Assembly: GCF_000342005.1 (NCBI RefSeq) | Contig: NZ_AOHO01000055.1 | Coordinates: forward strand, 1 to 64,000 | Origin: Amycolatopsis decaplanina DSM 44594 | Lineage (GTDB): Bacteria > Actinomycetota > Actinomycetes > Mycobacteriales > Pseudonocardiaceae | DNA length: 64,000 nt | Direction of reading: 5' to 3' | Shown: piece by piece, positions 52,821 through 61,208 of the stretch | How the letters are laid out: each line of letters opens with the position of its first letter | Numbering within the stretch: the stretch's first letter is position 1 | Program-made: the position numbers and the translations under genes | The notes under the pieces: model-generated | The model's database searches: none | The model's input: only the letters and a program-made list of their open reading frames with translations | What the model was told of the DNA's origin: nothing

Positions 52821-53387
52821 CTAGGCCCGCAAGCCCGCGATGAGGACCTCGACCATCTTGCGCGCGTTGTAGCGGGGGTCGTTCTCGGCGCCGATACAAA
52901 GGTTCCCGACGCCGCGCATGACTTCGAGCGCCTGCAGATCGGAGCGGATCTCGCCGGCCTGCGCGGCCGCGTCGAGCAACCGGGCGCACACCGGCAGGAG
53001 GGTGTCGAGGAAATAGGTGTGCAGCGTCTCGAACCCGGCATTGTCGGACTGCAGCACCGCCGCCAGGCCGTGTTTGGTGACCAGGAAATCGACGAAGAGG
53101 TCGATCCAGCGCCGCAACGCCTCGTACGGGGAGTCGCTTGCCGCCAGCAGTTCCGGCCCGGCTTCGGCGCACGCGTCGACCTGGTGCCGGTAGACGGCGA
53201 TGATGAGGTCGGCCCTGGTCGGGAAGTGCCGGTAGATCGTGCCCATCCCGACGCCCGCCTTGGCGGCGATGTCACGGACCGGCGCCTCGACGCCCGAAGC
53301 GACGAAGACGGCGGCGGCCGCGTCGAGCAGGGTCTTCTCGTTGCGCCGGGCGTCCGCGCGTTTGGCCTTGGTGCCCTCGTCACTCAT
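52821..53387 (-). CDS. TetR/AcrR family transcriptional regulator
   Basis: A 188-aa regulator with the TetR helix-turn-helix (APVRDIAAKAGVGMGTIYRHF) and a ligand domain of the TetR_C_33-like type (LRRWIDLFVDFLVTKHGLAA). ATG 53385-53387 is preferred to the preceding GTG because AAGGAG is then 7 nt upstream. It is divergent from an aldo/keto reductase, with a long inverted repeat in between, an arrangement widespread for this pair. Confidence 0.9.
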   Translation of the reverse strand: MSDEGTKAKRADARRNEKTLLDAAAAVFVASGVEAPVRDIAAKAGVGMGTIYRHFPTRADLIIAVYRHQVDACAEAGPELLAASDSPYEALRRWIDLFVDFLVTKHGLAAVLQSDNAGFETLHTYFLDTLLPVCARLLDAAAQAGEIRSDLQALEVMRGVGNLCIGAENDPRYNARKMVEVLIAGLRA

Positions 53388-53419
53388 CACGCCACTCCTT
53401 CACCGCCGAGGTTGCCAAA

Positions 53420-53458
53420 CGGAACACTGCTCCGTATCGTTAGCGGAGCAACGTTCCG
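53420..53458. promoter_or_regulatory. TetR operator between regulator and aldo/keto reductase
   Basis: CGGAACACTGCTCCG (53420-53434) and CGGAGCAACGTTCCG (53444-53458) form an inverted repeat matching at 13 of 15 positions with a 9-nt spacer. Each half also contains a smaller internal symmetry (CGGAxC/GxTCCG), so two dimers could bind. The site lies 33 nt from the TetR start and 31 nt from the reductase start. Confidence 0.75.
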
Positions 53459-53488
53459 CTTGCTTATCTTGCCATGGAGGACATCGTC

Positions 53489-54508
53489 ATGCAGTACCGC
53501 ACCTTGGGCAGGACCGGTGTGCAGATCAGCACCCTCGCGCTCGGCGCGATGAACTTCGGCGCGATCGGGCGCACCACCCAGGACGAGGTCACCGCGATCG
53601 TCGACACCGCGCTGGCGGGCGGGATCAATCTCATCGACACCGCCGACATGTACAGCGGCGGCGAGTCGGAGAAAATGGTCGGGAAGGCCATCGCAAGCCG
53701 CCGTGAGGACATCGTGCTGGCCACGAAGGCGAGCATGCCGATGGGCGACGAGCGCAACCATCAGGGCGCTTCACGCCGCTGGCTGGTCACCGAACTGGAC
53801 AACAGCCTGCGCCGCCTCGGGGTCGACCATGTCGATCTCTACCAGATCCACCGCTGGGATCCGAAGACCAGCGACGAAGAAACCCTTTCCGCGCTGACCG
53901 ATCTCCAGCGGGCGGGGAAGATCCGCTACCTCGGTTCGTCGACGTTCCCCGCGTATCGCATCGTGCAGGCCCAGTGGGCCGCCCGCGAACACCGTTTCAG
54001 CCGGTACGTCACCGAGCAGCCCAGCTACTCGATCCTGCAGCGAGGGGTCGAAACGCATGTCCTGCCCGTGACCGAGGAATACGGGATGGGCGTGCTGGCG
54101 TGGAGCCCGCTGGCGTCCGGCTGGCTGTCCGGCGCGATCCGGGAAGGGCGCGAGATCAGCACGAACCGTTCGGGGGTCCTGCCGCAGCGTTTCGACCTGA
54201 CCCGGCCCTCCAACCGGGTCCGGCTGGAAGCCGTCGAACGGCTGGCCAAGGTCGCCGACCAGGCGGGGCTGAGCCTGATCCAGCTCGCGCTCGGCTTCGT
54301 CGTCGCGCATCCGGGGGTGACGAGCGCGATCATCGGGCCCCGCACGCTGGAGCACCTCGAGTCACAACTCGCCGCCGCGGACACGGTGCTGCCGGCCGAC
54401 GTCCTCGACGCGATCGACGGGATAGTCGCCCCGGGCACCGATCTCGCCCCGGAGGAGAAGCACGACACCCCGCCCGCCCTGCTCGACGCGTCACTGCGGC
54501 GACGCTGA
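53489..54508 (+). CDS. Aldo/keto reductase
   Basis: A 339-aa NADPH-dependent reductase with the AKR tetrad in its usual places: Asp and Tyr in LIDTADMYSGGESE, Lys in VLATKAS and His in YQIHRWDP. The cofactor region is SAIIGPRTLEHLES. ATG 53489 is chosen with GGAGG 8 nt upstream. It likely reduces aldehydes or ketones; the specific substrate is not readable. It is controlled by the divergent TetR repressor. Confidence 0.92.
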   Translation: MQYRTLGRTGVQISTLALGAMNFGAIGRTTQDEVTAIVDTALAGGINLIDTADMYSGGESEKMVGKAIASRREDIVLATKASMPMGDERNHQGASRRWLVTELDNSLRRLGVDHVDLYQIHRWDPKTSDEETLSALTDLQRAGKIRYLGSSTFPAYRIVQAQWAAREHRFSRYVTEQPSYSILQRGVETHVLPVTEEYGMGVLAWSPLASGWLSGAIREGREISTNRSGVLPQRFDLTRPSNRVRLEAVERLAKVADQAGLSLIQLALGFVVAHPGVTSAIIGPRTLEHLESQLAAADTVLPADVLDAIDGIVAPGTDLAPEEKHDTPPALLDASLRRR

Positions 54509-54511
54509 CCC

Positions 54512-55384
54512 TCAGGCGAGCAGTTTGTCCAGCTTGGCCCGCACCCTGTCGAGGTCTTCGCTGTACTTGAGCACCGAGCCGAGCGTCCGCGCGGCGGCCG
54601 CGGCGTCCAGTTCGGGCATTCCGAGCGCGAGGAGCGCCTGAGCCCAGTCGAGGGATTCCGCCACCCCGGGCGGCTTCAGCAACTCCATCGAGCGGAGCCG
54701 GTGCACCGCCGTCGCCACCTGCGCCGCGAGCGCCTCGCCCAGGTTCGGGATCTTGCGGCGCAGGATCTCGACCTCGCGGCCGAGGTCCGGATGTTCCAGC
54801 CAGTGATAGAGACAGCGGCGCTTCAGCGCGTCGTGCACCTCCCGCGTCCGGTTGGAGGTGAGCACCACGAGCGGCGGATGTTCGGCCCGCACCTCGCCGA
54901 ATTCGGGGATCGTCACCGCGTTCTCGTCGAGGAGTTGCAGCAGGAAGGCTTCGAACTCGTCGTCGGCCCGATCGATCTCGTCGACGAGCAGGACACACGG
55001 CGCGGTCTGCAACGCCTTCAGCAGCGGCCGGGAGAGCAGGAAACGCTCGGTGTAGAGGGACTGTTCGGCGGCCTCGACGTCGAGGCCGCCGTCACCGGCG
55101 GCTTCCAGCGCCCGCAAATGCAGCAGCTGGCGGGGGAAGTCCCATTCGTACAGCGCCTGCGCCGCGTCGATCCCCTCGTGACATTGGAGCCGGATGAGCG
55201 GCATGCCGAGCGCTTCCGCCAGTCCCAGTGCGAGCGAAGTCTTGCCGGTGCCCGGTTCGCCCTCACAGAACAGCGGGCGGCCGAGCGCCACGGCGAGGAA
55301 TCCGGCCGTGGCGACGCCGTCGTCGGCGAGATAGCCGACAGCTTCGAGGGCTTCGGCCAGTTTCTCGGGCGATTCGACGGTCAC
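54512..55384 (-). CDS. MoxR family AAA+ ATPase, CoxD-like
   Basis: A 290-aa AAA+ ATPase with Walker A GEPGTGKTS (about 41-49), Walker B VLLVDEIDRAD, sensor-1 VVLTSNRTREV and the arginine region ALKRRCLYHWLEHP. CoxD-type ATPases act as chaperones with a VWA partner to mature the CO dehydrogenase active site; the VWA gene is at 50258. It starts at GTG 55382-55384, 31 nt after the MocA-like gene stop, apparently at the distal end of the pca transcript. Confidence 0.88.
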   Translation of the reverse strand: MTVESPEKLAEALEAVGYLADDGVATAGFLAVALGRPLFCEGEPGTGKTSLALGLAEALGMPLIRLQCHEGIDAAQALYEWDFPRQLLHLRALEAAGDGGLDVEAAEQSLYTERFLLSRPLLKALQTAPCVLLVDEIDRADDEFEAFLLQLLDENAVTIPEFGEVRAEHPPLVVLTSNRTREVHDALKRRCLYHWLEHPDLGREVEILRRKIPNLGEALAAQVATAVHRLRSMELLKPPGVAESLDWAQALLALGMPELDAAAAARTLGSVLKYSEDLDRVRAKLDKLLA

Positions 55385-55415
55385 GTGCCGATCGTAAGCC
55401 TCGGGCAGCCCGAGA

Positions 55416-55985
55416 TCAGCGTGGAAGATCCTCGCGGCGGTCCACGTCGTGTCCGGTGCCGAGGTCACCGCATTCCACGAGCCGCAGGTCCTGGCGTCCT
55501 TTGAGCCAGTCGCGGGCGCCCTTGTCCCCGGACGCGCCGGCCATGATGTCCAGCCACCAGCGGCGGCCGAGTACGACGGGATGACCGGGAATGCCTTCAT
55601 AGGCGGCACGCGCGACGATGTTCTCGTCGGCTCCGGCGGCGACCCGGCGGACCACTCCGGCGCCGACGCCGGGTAGATCCACGAGATGCACGACGGCGGC
55701 CTCGGCATCGGTCTCGGTGAGCGCGCTCAAGCCCGCGCGCAGTGACGCGCCCATGCCGGACTCCCAGTCTTCGGCCACGACAGCGGCCGCGGAGTCGGGC
55801 AAGAGCGCGCGGACTTGCGGGGCCGAGGCACCCAGCACCACCCGGACCGGTGTGCAGCCCGCGTCGGTGAGCACCCGCAGCGCCCGGACGACGAATGGCT
55901 CGCCGTGGACGACGGCCAGCGCCTTCGGCCCGCCGAACCGGCGCCCGGCCCCGGCCGCGAGCAGGAGCCCCGCGACCTCAGCCAT
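55416..55985 (-). CDS. MocA-like molybdenum cofactor nucleotidyltransferase
   Basis: A 189-aa NTP-transferase (MobA-like). The nucleotide-binding loop is LLLAAGAGRRFGGPKAL, with HLVDLPGVGAGVVRRV in the metal-binding strand and GIPGHPVVLG near the end. The closest functional group is MocA, which adds CMP to the molybdenum cofactor to make the MCD form used by CO dehydrogenase and xanthine dehydrogenase-family enzymes. It overlaps the pcaR stop by 8 nt, so it is translated from the pca transcript. Confidence 0.85.
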   Translation of the reverse strand: MAEVAGLLLAAGAGRRFGGPKALAVVHGEPFVVRALRVLTDAGCTPVRVVLGASAPQVRALLPDSAAAVVAEDWESGMGASLRAGLSALTETDAEAAVVHLVDLPGVGAGVVRRVAAGADENIVARAAYEGIPGHPVVLGRRWWLDIMAGASGDKGARDWLKGRQDLRLVECGDLGTGHDVDRREDLPR

Positions 55986-56784
55986 GTCGCGCTTTGGTCG
56001 GCGGCGCCGAGGCCAGATCGGTCTCGATGGCCCGCGCCGCCGAGAGCAGCGACGGCAGTAGTTCCTGCTCGACGGACTCCGGCGTCGTGCGGCTGGCGTG
56101 GGTGGAGAGGTTGACCGCGGCCACGACCTTGCCCCGCCGGTCCCGGATCGGCGCGGCGATCGAGCGGAGGCCCTCTTCGAGTTCCTGGTCGACCATCGCA
56201 TAGCCCTGCTCGTAGACCTTCACCAGTTCGGCGAGCAATTCCTCGGGCCGGGTCATGGTGCGCGCGGTGAGCTTGTCGAGCTTCGCCCCGTCGAGGTAGT
56301 CGCGCAGTTCGGCGTCTTCGAGACCGGCCAGCAGGACGTGCCCCATCGACGTCGCGTGGGCCGGGAACCGGGTGCCGACGTTGATGCTGACGGTCATGAT
56401 CCGCGAAACGGCCACGCGCGCGACGTAGACGATGTCCATGCCTTCGAGCACGGAGACCGAACTCGACTCGTGCACCTCGGCGGAGAGCCGTTCCAGGTGC
56501 GGCTGGGCGACCTCCGGCAGCGACAGGCTCGACAGGTACGAGTAGCCGAGTTCGAGGACCCGCGCGGTGAGCGAGAAGTACTTGCCGTCCGTGCGCACGT
56601 ACCCCAGGTCGACGAGGGTGAGCAGGAACCGGCGGGCGGCCGCCCTGGTCAGCCCGGTGGAGCGGGCGACGTCGCTCAGCGTGAGTTCCGCCGCGTCCGC
56701 GTTGAACGCCTTGATCACCGCCAGCCCGCGCTCGAGCGACTGGACATGATGCGCCCCGCGCTCGGTCACCTCGCCTTCGTCCAT
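55978..56784 (-). CDS. pcaR: IclR family regulator of protocatechuate catabolism
   Basis: A 268-aa regulator of the PcaR/PobR/PcaU group: winged helix (VQSLERGLAVIKAFNADAAE; STGLTRAAARRFLLTLVDLG) and IclR effector domain (VGTRFPAHATSMGHVLLAGL; DQELEEGLRSIAAPIRD). It lies 9 nt after pcaC in the operon, so it would autoregulate. The probable target is the symmetric site upstream of pcaI (62047-62065). Known relatives respond to beta-ketoadipate or protocatechuate. Confidence 0.92.
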   Translation of the reverse strand: MDEGEVTERGAHHVQSLERGLAVIKAFNADAAELTLSDVARSTGLTRAAARRFLLTLVDLGYVRTDGKYFSLTARVLELGYSYLSSLSLPEVAQPHLERLSAEVHESSSVSVLEGMDIVYVARVAVSRIMTVSINVGTRFPAHATSMGHVLLAGLEDAELRDYLDGAKLDKLTARTMTRPEELLAELVKVYEQGYAMVDQELEEGLRSIAAPIRDRRGKVVAAVNLSTHASRTTPESVEQELLPSLLSAARAIETDLASAPPTKARHG

Positions 56785-56793
56785 AGGAGAACC

Positions 56794-57198
56794 CTAGCCG
56801 CCACCTTCTTCCTGGGCTGTAGGCTCACCGAGTTCGGCCAGTACCCGCTGGGCGACGGCGAACGCCGCGTTGGCGGCCGGGGCGCCCGTGTAGACGGCGG
56901 TGTGCAGCAGGACCTCGGAGATCTCCTGCGCGGTGAGTCCATTGTGGATGGCCGCGCGGACGTGCATCGCGAGTTCGTCGTGGGCGTGCAGCGCGGTGAG
57001 CGCGGCCAGGGTGACGCAACTGCGGGTCTTGCGGTCGAGTCCGTCACGCGACCAGACCGTTCCCCAGGCACCCCGGGTGATGTAGTCCTGGAAGGGGCGG
57101 CTGAACTCGGTGGTGCGGGCGACCGCACGATCGACGTGCGCGTCCCCGAGGACCTCGCGGCGCACCTTCATACCGGTCTCGTAGGGGTCTTCGCTCAT
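56794..57198 (-). CDS. pcaC: 4-carboxymuconolactone decarboxylase
   Basis: A 134-aa enzyme of the CMD family that converts 4-carboxymuconolactone to beta-ketoadipate enol-lactone. Family landmarks are GMKVRREVLGDAHVDRA, the catalytic-region CVTLAALTALHAHDELAMHV and AIHNGLTAQEISEVLLH. In many actinobacteria it is fused to PcaD as PcaL; here it is separate and overlaps pcaD by 4 nt. Confidence 0.95.
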   Translation of the reverse strand: MSEDPYETGMKVRREVLGDAHVDRAVARTTEFSRPFQDYITRGAWGTVWSRDGLDRKTRSCVTLAALTALHAHDELAMHVRAAIHNGLTAQEISEVLLHTAVYTGAPAANAAFAVAQRVLAELGEPTAQEEGGG

Positions 57199-57974
57199 CG
57201 GGCGGCCTCCAGATGTTCGAGGATCAACGCGGTGAACCGCTCCGGCTGTTCGAAACTCCCCAGATGCGCGGCGCCTTCGACGACCTCGAGCCGCGCGTCC
57301 GGGACGCCGCCCGCGATCACCTCGGCGTGCTCGACCGGCGTGGCCGGATCCTCGGCCCCGGCGATGACCAGGGTTCGCGCCGCGATCTTGGGCAGGTCGC
57401 CGACGAGGTCCATCCGTTCGATGGCCTGGCAGGACGCCGCGTATCCCTCGGCGGGGACGCTCGCGATCATCTCGCGCAAGTACCCGGCCCGCTCGGGGTG
57501 GGCGGCGGCGTAACCCGCGGTCAACCAGCGGGCGGCCCCGGCCTCGGCGACCGCGGCGGTGCCGTTCTCCCGGACCGTTTTCGCCCTGTCCGCCCACATG
57601 CCAGGCGGCCCGAGTTTCGCGGACGTGCAGCACAGCACGAGGCTCGCGACCCGGTCCGGCGCGTTCACGCCGAGCCACATCCCGGTCATCCCGCCGAGCG
57701 AGAGCCCGACGACATGGGCGCGTTCGGCGCCGTGCTCGTCGAGCAGCGCGAGCAGATCCCCGCCGAGATCCGCGAGCGTGTACGGCCCGGACGGGACCGG
57801 GGACACGCCGTGCCCGCGGGTGTCGTACCGGATCACCCGGAAACCCTGTTCCACCAAGGGTTTCACCTGCGGTTCCCACATGCGGTGATCGCTGCCGAGC
57901 GAACCGCTGAACACCACGACCGGACCGTCCGCGGGCCCGTCCGCGACGCTGTGCACCTTCACCGGCTCAGACAT
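57195..57974 (-). CDS. pcaD: 3-oxoadipate enol-lactonase
   Basis: A 259-aa alpha/beta hydrolase that opens the enol-lactone to beta-ketoadipate. The nucleophile Ser92 lies in VVGLSLGGMTG; catalytic Asp and His are in AGAEDPATPVEHA and EGAAHLGSFEQP. ATG 57972-57974 overlaps the pcaG stop by 8 nt. Confidence 0.94.
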   Translation of the reverse strand: MSEPVKVHSVADGPADGPVVVFSGSLGSDHRMWEPQVKPLVEQGFRVIRYDTRGHGVSPVPSGPYTLADLGGDLLALLDEHGAERAHVVGLSLGGMTGMWLGVNAPDRVASLVLCCTSAKLGPPGMWADRAKTVRENGTAAVAEAGAARWLTAGYAAAHPERAGYLREMIASVPAEGYAASCQAIERMDLVGDLPKIAARTLVIAGAEDPATPVEHAEVIAGGVPDARLEVVEGAAHLGSFEQPERFTALILEHLEAAR

Positions 57975-58515
57975 CGAAGAAGACCGTTTCTCCCTCGCCC
58001 TGCAACCGGATGTCGAACCGGTAGCCGTCGCCCGTCTTGGTGGCGACCAAGGTGCGCTGGCGGGCCTCCGGGACCGACGCCAGCACCGGATCCCCGGAGT
58101 TGTCGTTGTCCTCGAAGTAGATCCGGGTGACCACCCGGTGCAGAAGTCCGCGCGCGAGCACCGAGACGTCGATGTGCGGTGCCTGCGTGCTGCCCGCCGG
58201 ACCGGGCAGCGAACCGGGCATGATCGTCCGGATCTCGTAGCTGCCGCCCGGATCGGTGGGGCAGCGTCCGAAGCCACGGAACCCGCTCGCGACCGCTCCG
58301 CGCGGGTCGTCGGGGTGATCGAACCGGCCGTCGGCGTCGGCCTGCCAGGTCTCGATCATCGCGTCCGGGACCGGTTCGCCCGCGCCGTCGAGGACGCGGC
58401 CGTGGATACGGATCGCGGCCGGTTCGCCCGCGGGGACGACGTCCGGCCCATCCGGCCAGGGCAGGCCGATGGACAGGTAGGGACCGACGGTCTGGGAAGG
58501 CGTCGTCTCCGGCAT
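57967..58515 (-). CDS. pcaG: Protocatechuate 3,4-dioxygenase alpha subunit
   Basis: A 182-aa intradiol dioxygenase subunit. It has TPSQTVGPYLSIGLPW at the start, the barrel motif DAMIETWQADADGRF and APHIDVSVLARGLLHRVVTR, where the HxH iron pair of the beta subunit is degenerate, as expected for the non-catalytic alpha chain. Its start overlaps the pcaH stop by one base (TGATG). Confidence 0.95.
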   Translation of the reverse strand: MPETTPSQTVGPYLSIGLPWPDGPDVVPAGEPAAIRIHGRVLDGAGEPVPDAMIETWQADADGRFDHPDDPRGAVASGFRGFGRCPTDPGGSYEIRTIMPGSLPGPAGSTQAPHIDVSVLARGLLHRVVTRIYFEDNDNSGDPVLASVPEARQRTLVATKTGDGYRFDIRLQGEGETVFFDV

Positions 58516-59249
58516 CAGTGCTCGTCCTCCTCGTCTTCGAAGACCGAAGCCTCGCGGCCGCGCACGACGATGTCGAACTGGAAGGCCAGCGCCCACTCGG
58601 CTTCCGTGCGGTCGAGGTCGAAGCGCGCGATCATCCGCTGCCGCGCCTTCTCGTCCGGGATGGAGTTGAAGATCGGGTCCTGCGAGAACAGCGGGTCTTC
58701 CGGGAAGTACATCTGGGTGACCAGCCGCTGGGTGAACGCGCTCCCGAAGACGGAGAAGTGGATGTGCGCCGGCCGCCAGGCGTTGTCGTGGTTCTTCCAC
58801 GGGTACGCGCCCGGCTTGATGGTGGTGAAGGTGTAGCGCCCTTCGGAGTCGGTGAGCGTCCGGCCCGCGCCGTCGAAGTTGGGGTCCAGCGGCGACGGCC
58901 AGCGGTCCCCGGTGTGCCGGTACCGGCCGCCCGCGTTCGCCTGCCAGATCTCCACGAGCGAATCGCGGATCGGCCGCCCGTCGCCGTCGAGCAGCCGTCC
59001 GGTGACGATGATCCGCTGGCCCTGCGGCTCCCCCGCGTGGCCCTTGGTGAGGTCGTTGTCGAACTCGCCGATCCTGCCCGGCCCCAGCGCGGGCCCTGTG
59101 ACCTCGGTCAGCAGATGCGGGAGCACGATCAACGGCTCTTTCGGATGCCGCAGCGCCGTCGACCGGTAGCCGGCGTAGTCGAGCGGCGGATGCGTGCCCT
59201 CCGGATCGCGCCGGTAGCGCGGGAGCCTCAGTTCTACGGGTGCGGACAT
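58515..59249 (-). CDS. pcaH: Protocatechuate 3,4-dioxygenase beta subunit
   Basis: A 244-aa catalytic subunit that cleaves protocatechuate to 3-carboxy-muconate. The four Fe(III) ligands are visible as Tyr110 (GGRYRHTG), Tyr149 (PGAYPWKN), His162 and His164 (RPAHIHFSVFG). Their spacing of 39, 13 and 2 matches the well-studied Pseudomonas enzyme. ATG 59247-59249 is the start, 28 nt after the pcaF stop. Confidence 0.96.
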   Translation of the reverse strand: MSAPVELRLPRYRRDPEGTHPPLDYAGYRSTALRHPKEPLIVLPHLLTEVTGPALGPGRIGEFDNDLTKGHAGEPQGQRIIVTGRLLDGDGRPIRDSLVEIWQANAGGRYRHTGDRWPSPLDPNFDGAGRTLTDSEGRYTFTTIKPGAYPWKNHDNAWRPAHIHFSVFGSAFTQRLVTQMYFPEDPLFSQDPIFNSIPDEKARQRMIARFDLDRTEAEWALAFQFDIVVRGREASVFEDEEDEH

Positions 59250-59277
59250 GGTCTTCCCTCCAGCGCGAGTCAGTGGA

Positions 59278-60456
59278 TCACTGGGCTTCGAGGACGACGG
59301 CCAGCCCCTGGCCGACGCCGATGCAGATGGCGGCCAGCCCCCACCGGCCACCGCCGCGGCGCAGGTGGTGGGCCAGGGTGCCGAGGATCCGGCCGCCGGA
59401 GGCGCCCAGCGGATGCCCGATCGCGATCGCGCCGCCGTTCACGTTGACGATCTCCGGGTCGAGCTTCGACCAGTCCCGCAGGCAGGCCAGCGACTGCGCG
59501 GCGAAGGCCTCGTTCAGTTCCACGGCCGCCAGGTCTTCCCAGCCGATCCCGGCGCGTTCCAGGGCTATCTCGGCCGCGCGCACCGGCCCGATGCCGAAGA
59601 CGTCCGGGTCGACGCCCGCCGCACCCCGGCCGGCGATCCGGGCCAGCGGCGCCCTGCCCAGCCGTTTCCCGGCCGCCTCGTCGCCGAGCAGCAGCGCGGA
59701 GGCGCCGTCGTTCAGCGGCGACGCGTTCGCGGCCGTGACCGTCCCTTGTGGACGGAAGACGGGCTTGAGCTTCGCGAGCTTCTCCGGGCTGGAGTCCGGC
59801 CGGATGCCTTCGTCGCGGGCGAGTTCGACACCCTCGACGGGGACGACGTGGTCGTCGTAGAACCCCTCGTCCCAGGCACGGGCGGCGTTGAGGTGACTGC
59901 GTACGGCGAACGCGTCCTGCTCGTCGCGGCCGATGCCGTAGCGCTCGGCGAGCTGCTCGGTGGACTCGCCGAGCGAGACCGTCCACCGCTCGGGCATCTT
60001 CGGGTTGACCATGCGCCAGCCCAGCGCGGTGGAGTGCAGCGTCTGGTTGCCCGCCGGGAAGGCCTTTTCCGGTTTCTGCATGACGAGCGGCGAGCGGCTC
60101 ATCGACTCGACCCCGCCCGCGACGGCGAGTGAGGCGTCGCCGACCTGGACCGAACGGCTGGCCTGCATGACGGCGTCGAGGCCGGAGCCGCACAGCCGGT
60201 TGACCGTGGCACCGGGCACGGTCGTCGGCCAGCCCGCCAGCAGCGCCGCCATCCGCGCGACGTTCCGGTTGTCCTCGCCCGCGCCGTTGGCGTCGCCGAG
60301 CACGACCTCGTCGACGGTGGCCGGGTCGAGGTCGTTGCGCTCGGCCAGCGCCCGCAGCACGGTGGCGGCGAGGTCGTCCGGGCGGACCCCGGACAGGGCG
60401 CCGCCGTATTTGCCGAACGGGGTACGGATGGCGTCGAACAGGAAGACGTCGGTCAT
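59278..60456 (-). CDS. pcaF: Beta-ketoadipyl-CoA thiolase
   Basis: A 392-aa thiolase that splits beta-ketoadipyl-CoA to succinyl-CoA and acetyl-CoA. The acyl-accepting Cys89 is in NRLCGSGLDAV, the catalytic His in GGAIAIGHPLGASG and the second Cys in ICIGVGQGLAVV. The start overlaps the pcaJ stop by 4 nt. Confidence 0.94.
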   Translation of the reverse strand: MTDVFLFDAIRTPFGKYGGALSGVRPDDLAATVLRALAERNDLDPATVDEVVLGDANGAGEDNRNVARMAALLAGWPTTVPGATVNRLCGSGLDAVMQASRSVQVGDASLAVAGGVESMSRSPLVMQKPEKAFPAGNQTLHSTALGWRMVNPKMPERWTVSLGESTEQLAERYGIGRDEQDAFAVRSHLNAARAWDEGFYDDHVVPVEGVELARDEGIRPDSSPEKLAKLKPVFRPQGTVTAANASPLNDGASALLLGDEAAGKRLGRAPLARIAGRGAAGVDPDVFGIGPVRAAEIALERAGIGWEDLAAVELNEAFAAQSLACLRDWSKLDPEIVNVNGGAIAIGHPLGASGGRILGTLAHHLRRGGGRWGLAAICIGVGQGLAVVLEAQ

Positions 60457-61208
60457 GCGCTCGCCCTTTTGAGGTCTCGGAGGATGCGGAGTTCTGCCTC
60501 GGTCGGCGCCGGGGTGGTCCCCAGGTCGCCGGACACCTTCAGTTTCCACCCGGTCGCCTGGACGACCTGATCGACCTCGACGCCGGGGTGGAGTTCGGTG
60601 AGCGTGAGCTCGGCGGTCTCCGGGTCGGGCCGCATCAGGCCGAGGTCGGTGACGACCAGCGTCGGGCCGGCGCCGGGAAGGCCGAGCCGCTCGCGATCGC
60701 CCTTGCCGGTGCCGTGGCCGAACGATGTCACGAAGTCGACCTTCTCGACGAACGTGCGAGTGCTCTGCCGGAGTACCACGAACACCTCGCGGCACGAGGC
60801 CGCGATCTCGGGTGCGCCGCCCGCACCGGGGAGTCGCACCTTGGGATTGGTGTAGTCCGGGCCGATGACGGTGGTGTTGATGTTGCCGAACTTGTCCAGC
60901 TGGGCGGCGCCGAGAAAGCCGACGTCGATCCGGCCCGGCTGGAGCCAATAGTTGAAGACCTCGGGGACGCTGACCACGGCGTCCGCGGTGTCTGCGAGTT
61001 CGCCGTCGCCGATGGACAACGGGAGCCTGGTCGGTTTGGCGCCGAGGCAACCGGATTCGTAGATCAGCGTCAGGTTCGGCGCGTGCCCGCGGCGGGCGAG
61101 GTTGGCGGCCGTGCTGGGCAGGCCGATGCCCACGAAACAGGACATCCCGTCGCCGAGGGCACGAGCGGCGGCGACGCTCATCATCTCGTCTGAGGTGTAC
61201 TCGGTCAT
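60453..61208 (-). CDS. pcaJ: 3-oxoadipate CoA-transferase subunit B
   Basis: A 251-aa beta subunit of the succinyl-CoA:3-oxoadipate CoA-transferase. The catalytic Glu is in LIYESGCLGA, and GAAQLDKFGNINTTVIG is a family landmark. The start at 61206-61208 overlaps the pcaI stop by 4 nt. Confidence 0.94.
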   Translation of the reverse strand: MTEYTSDEMMSVAAARALGDGMSCFVGIGLPSTAANLARRGHAPNLTLIYESGCLGAKPTRLPLSIGDGELADTADAVVSVPEVFNYWLQPGRIDVGFLGAAQLDKFGNINTTVIGPDYTNPKVRLPGAGGAPEIAASCREVFVVLRQSTRTFVEKVDFVTSFGHGTGKGDRERLGLPGAGPTLVVTDLGLMRPDPETAELTLTELHPGVEVDQVVQATGWKLKVSGDLGTTPAPTEAELRILRDLKRASA

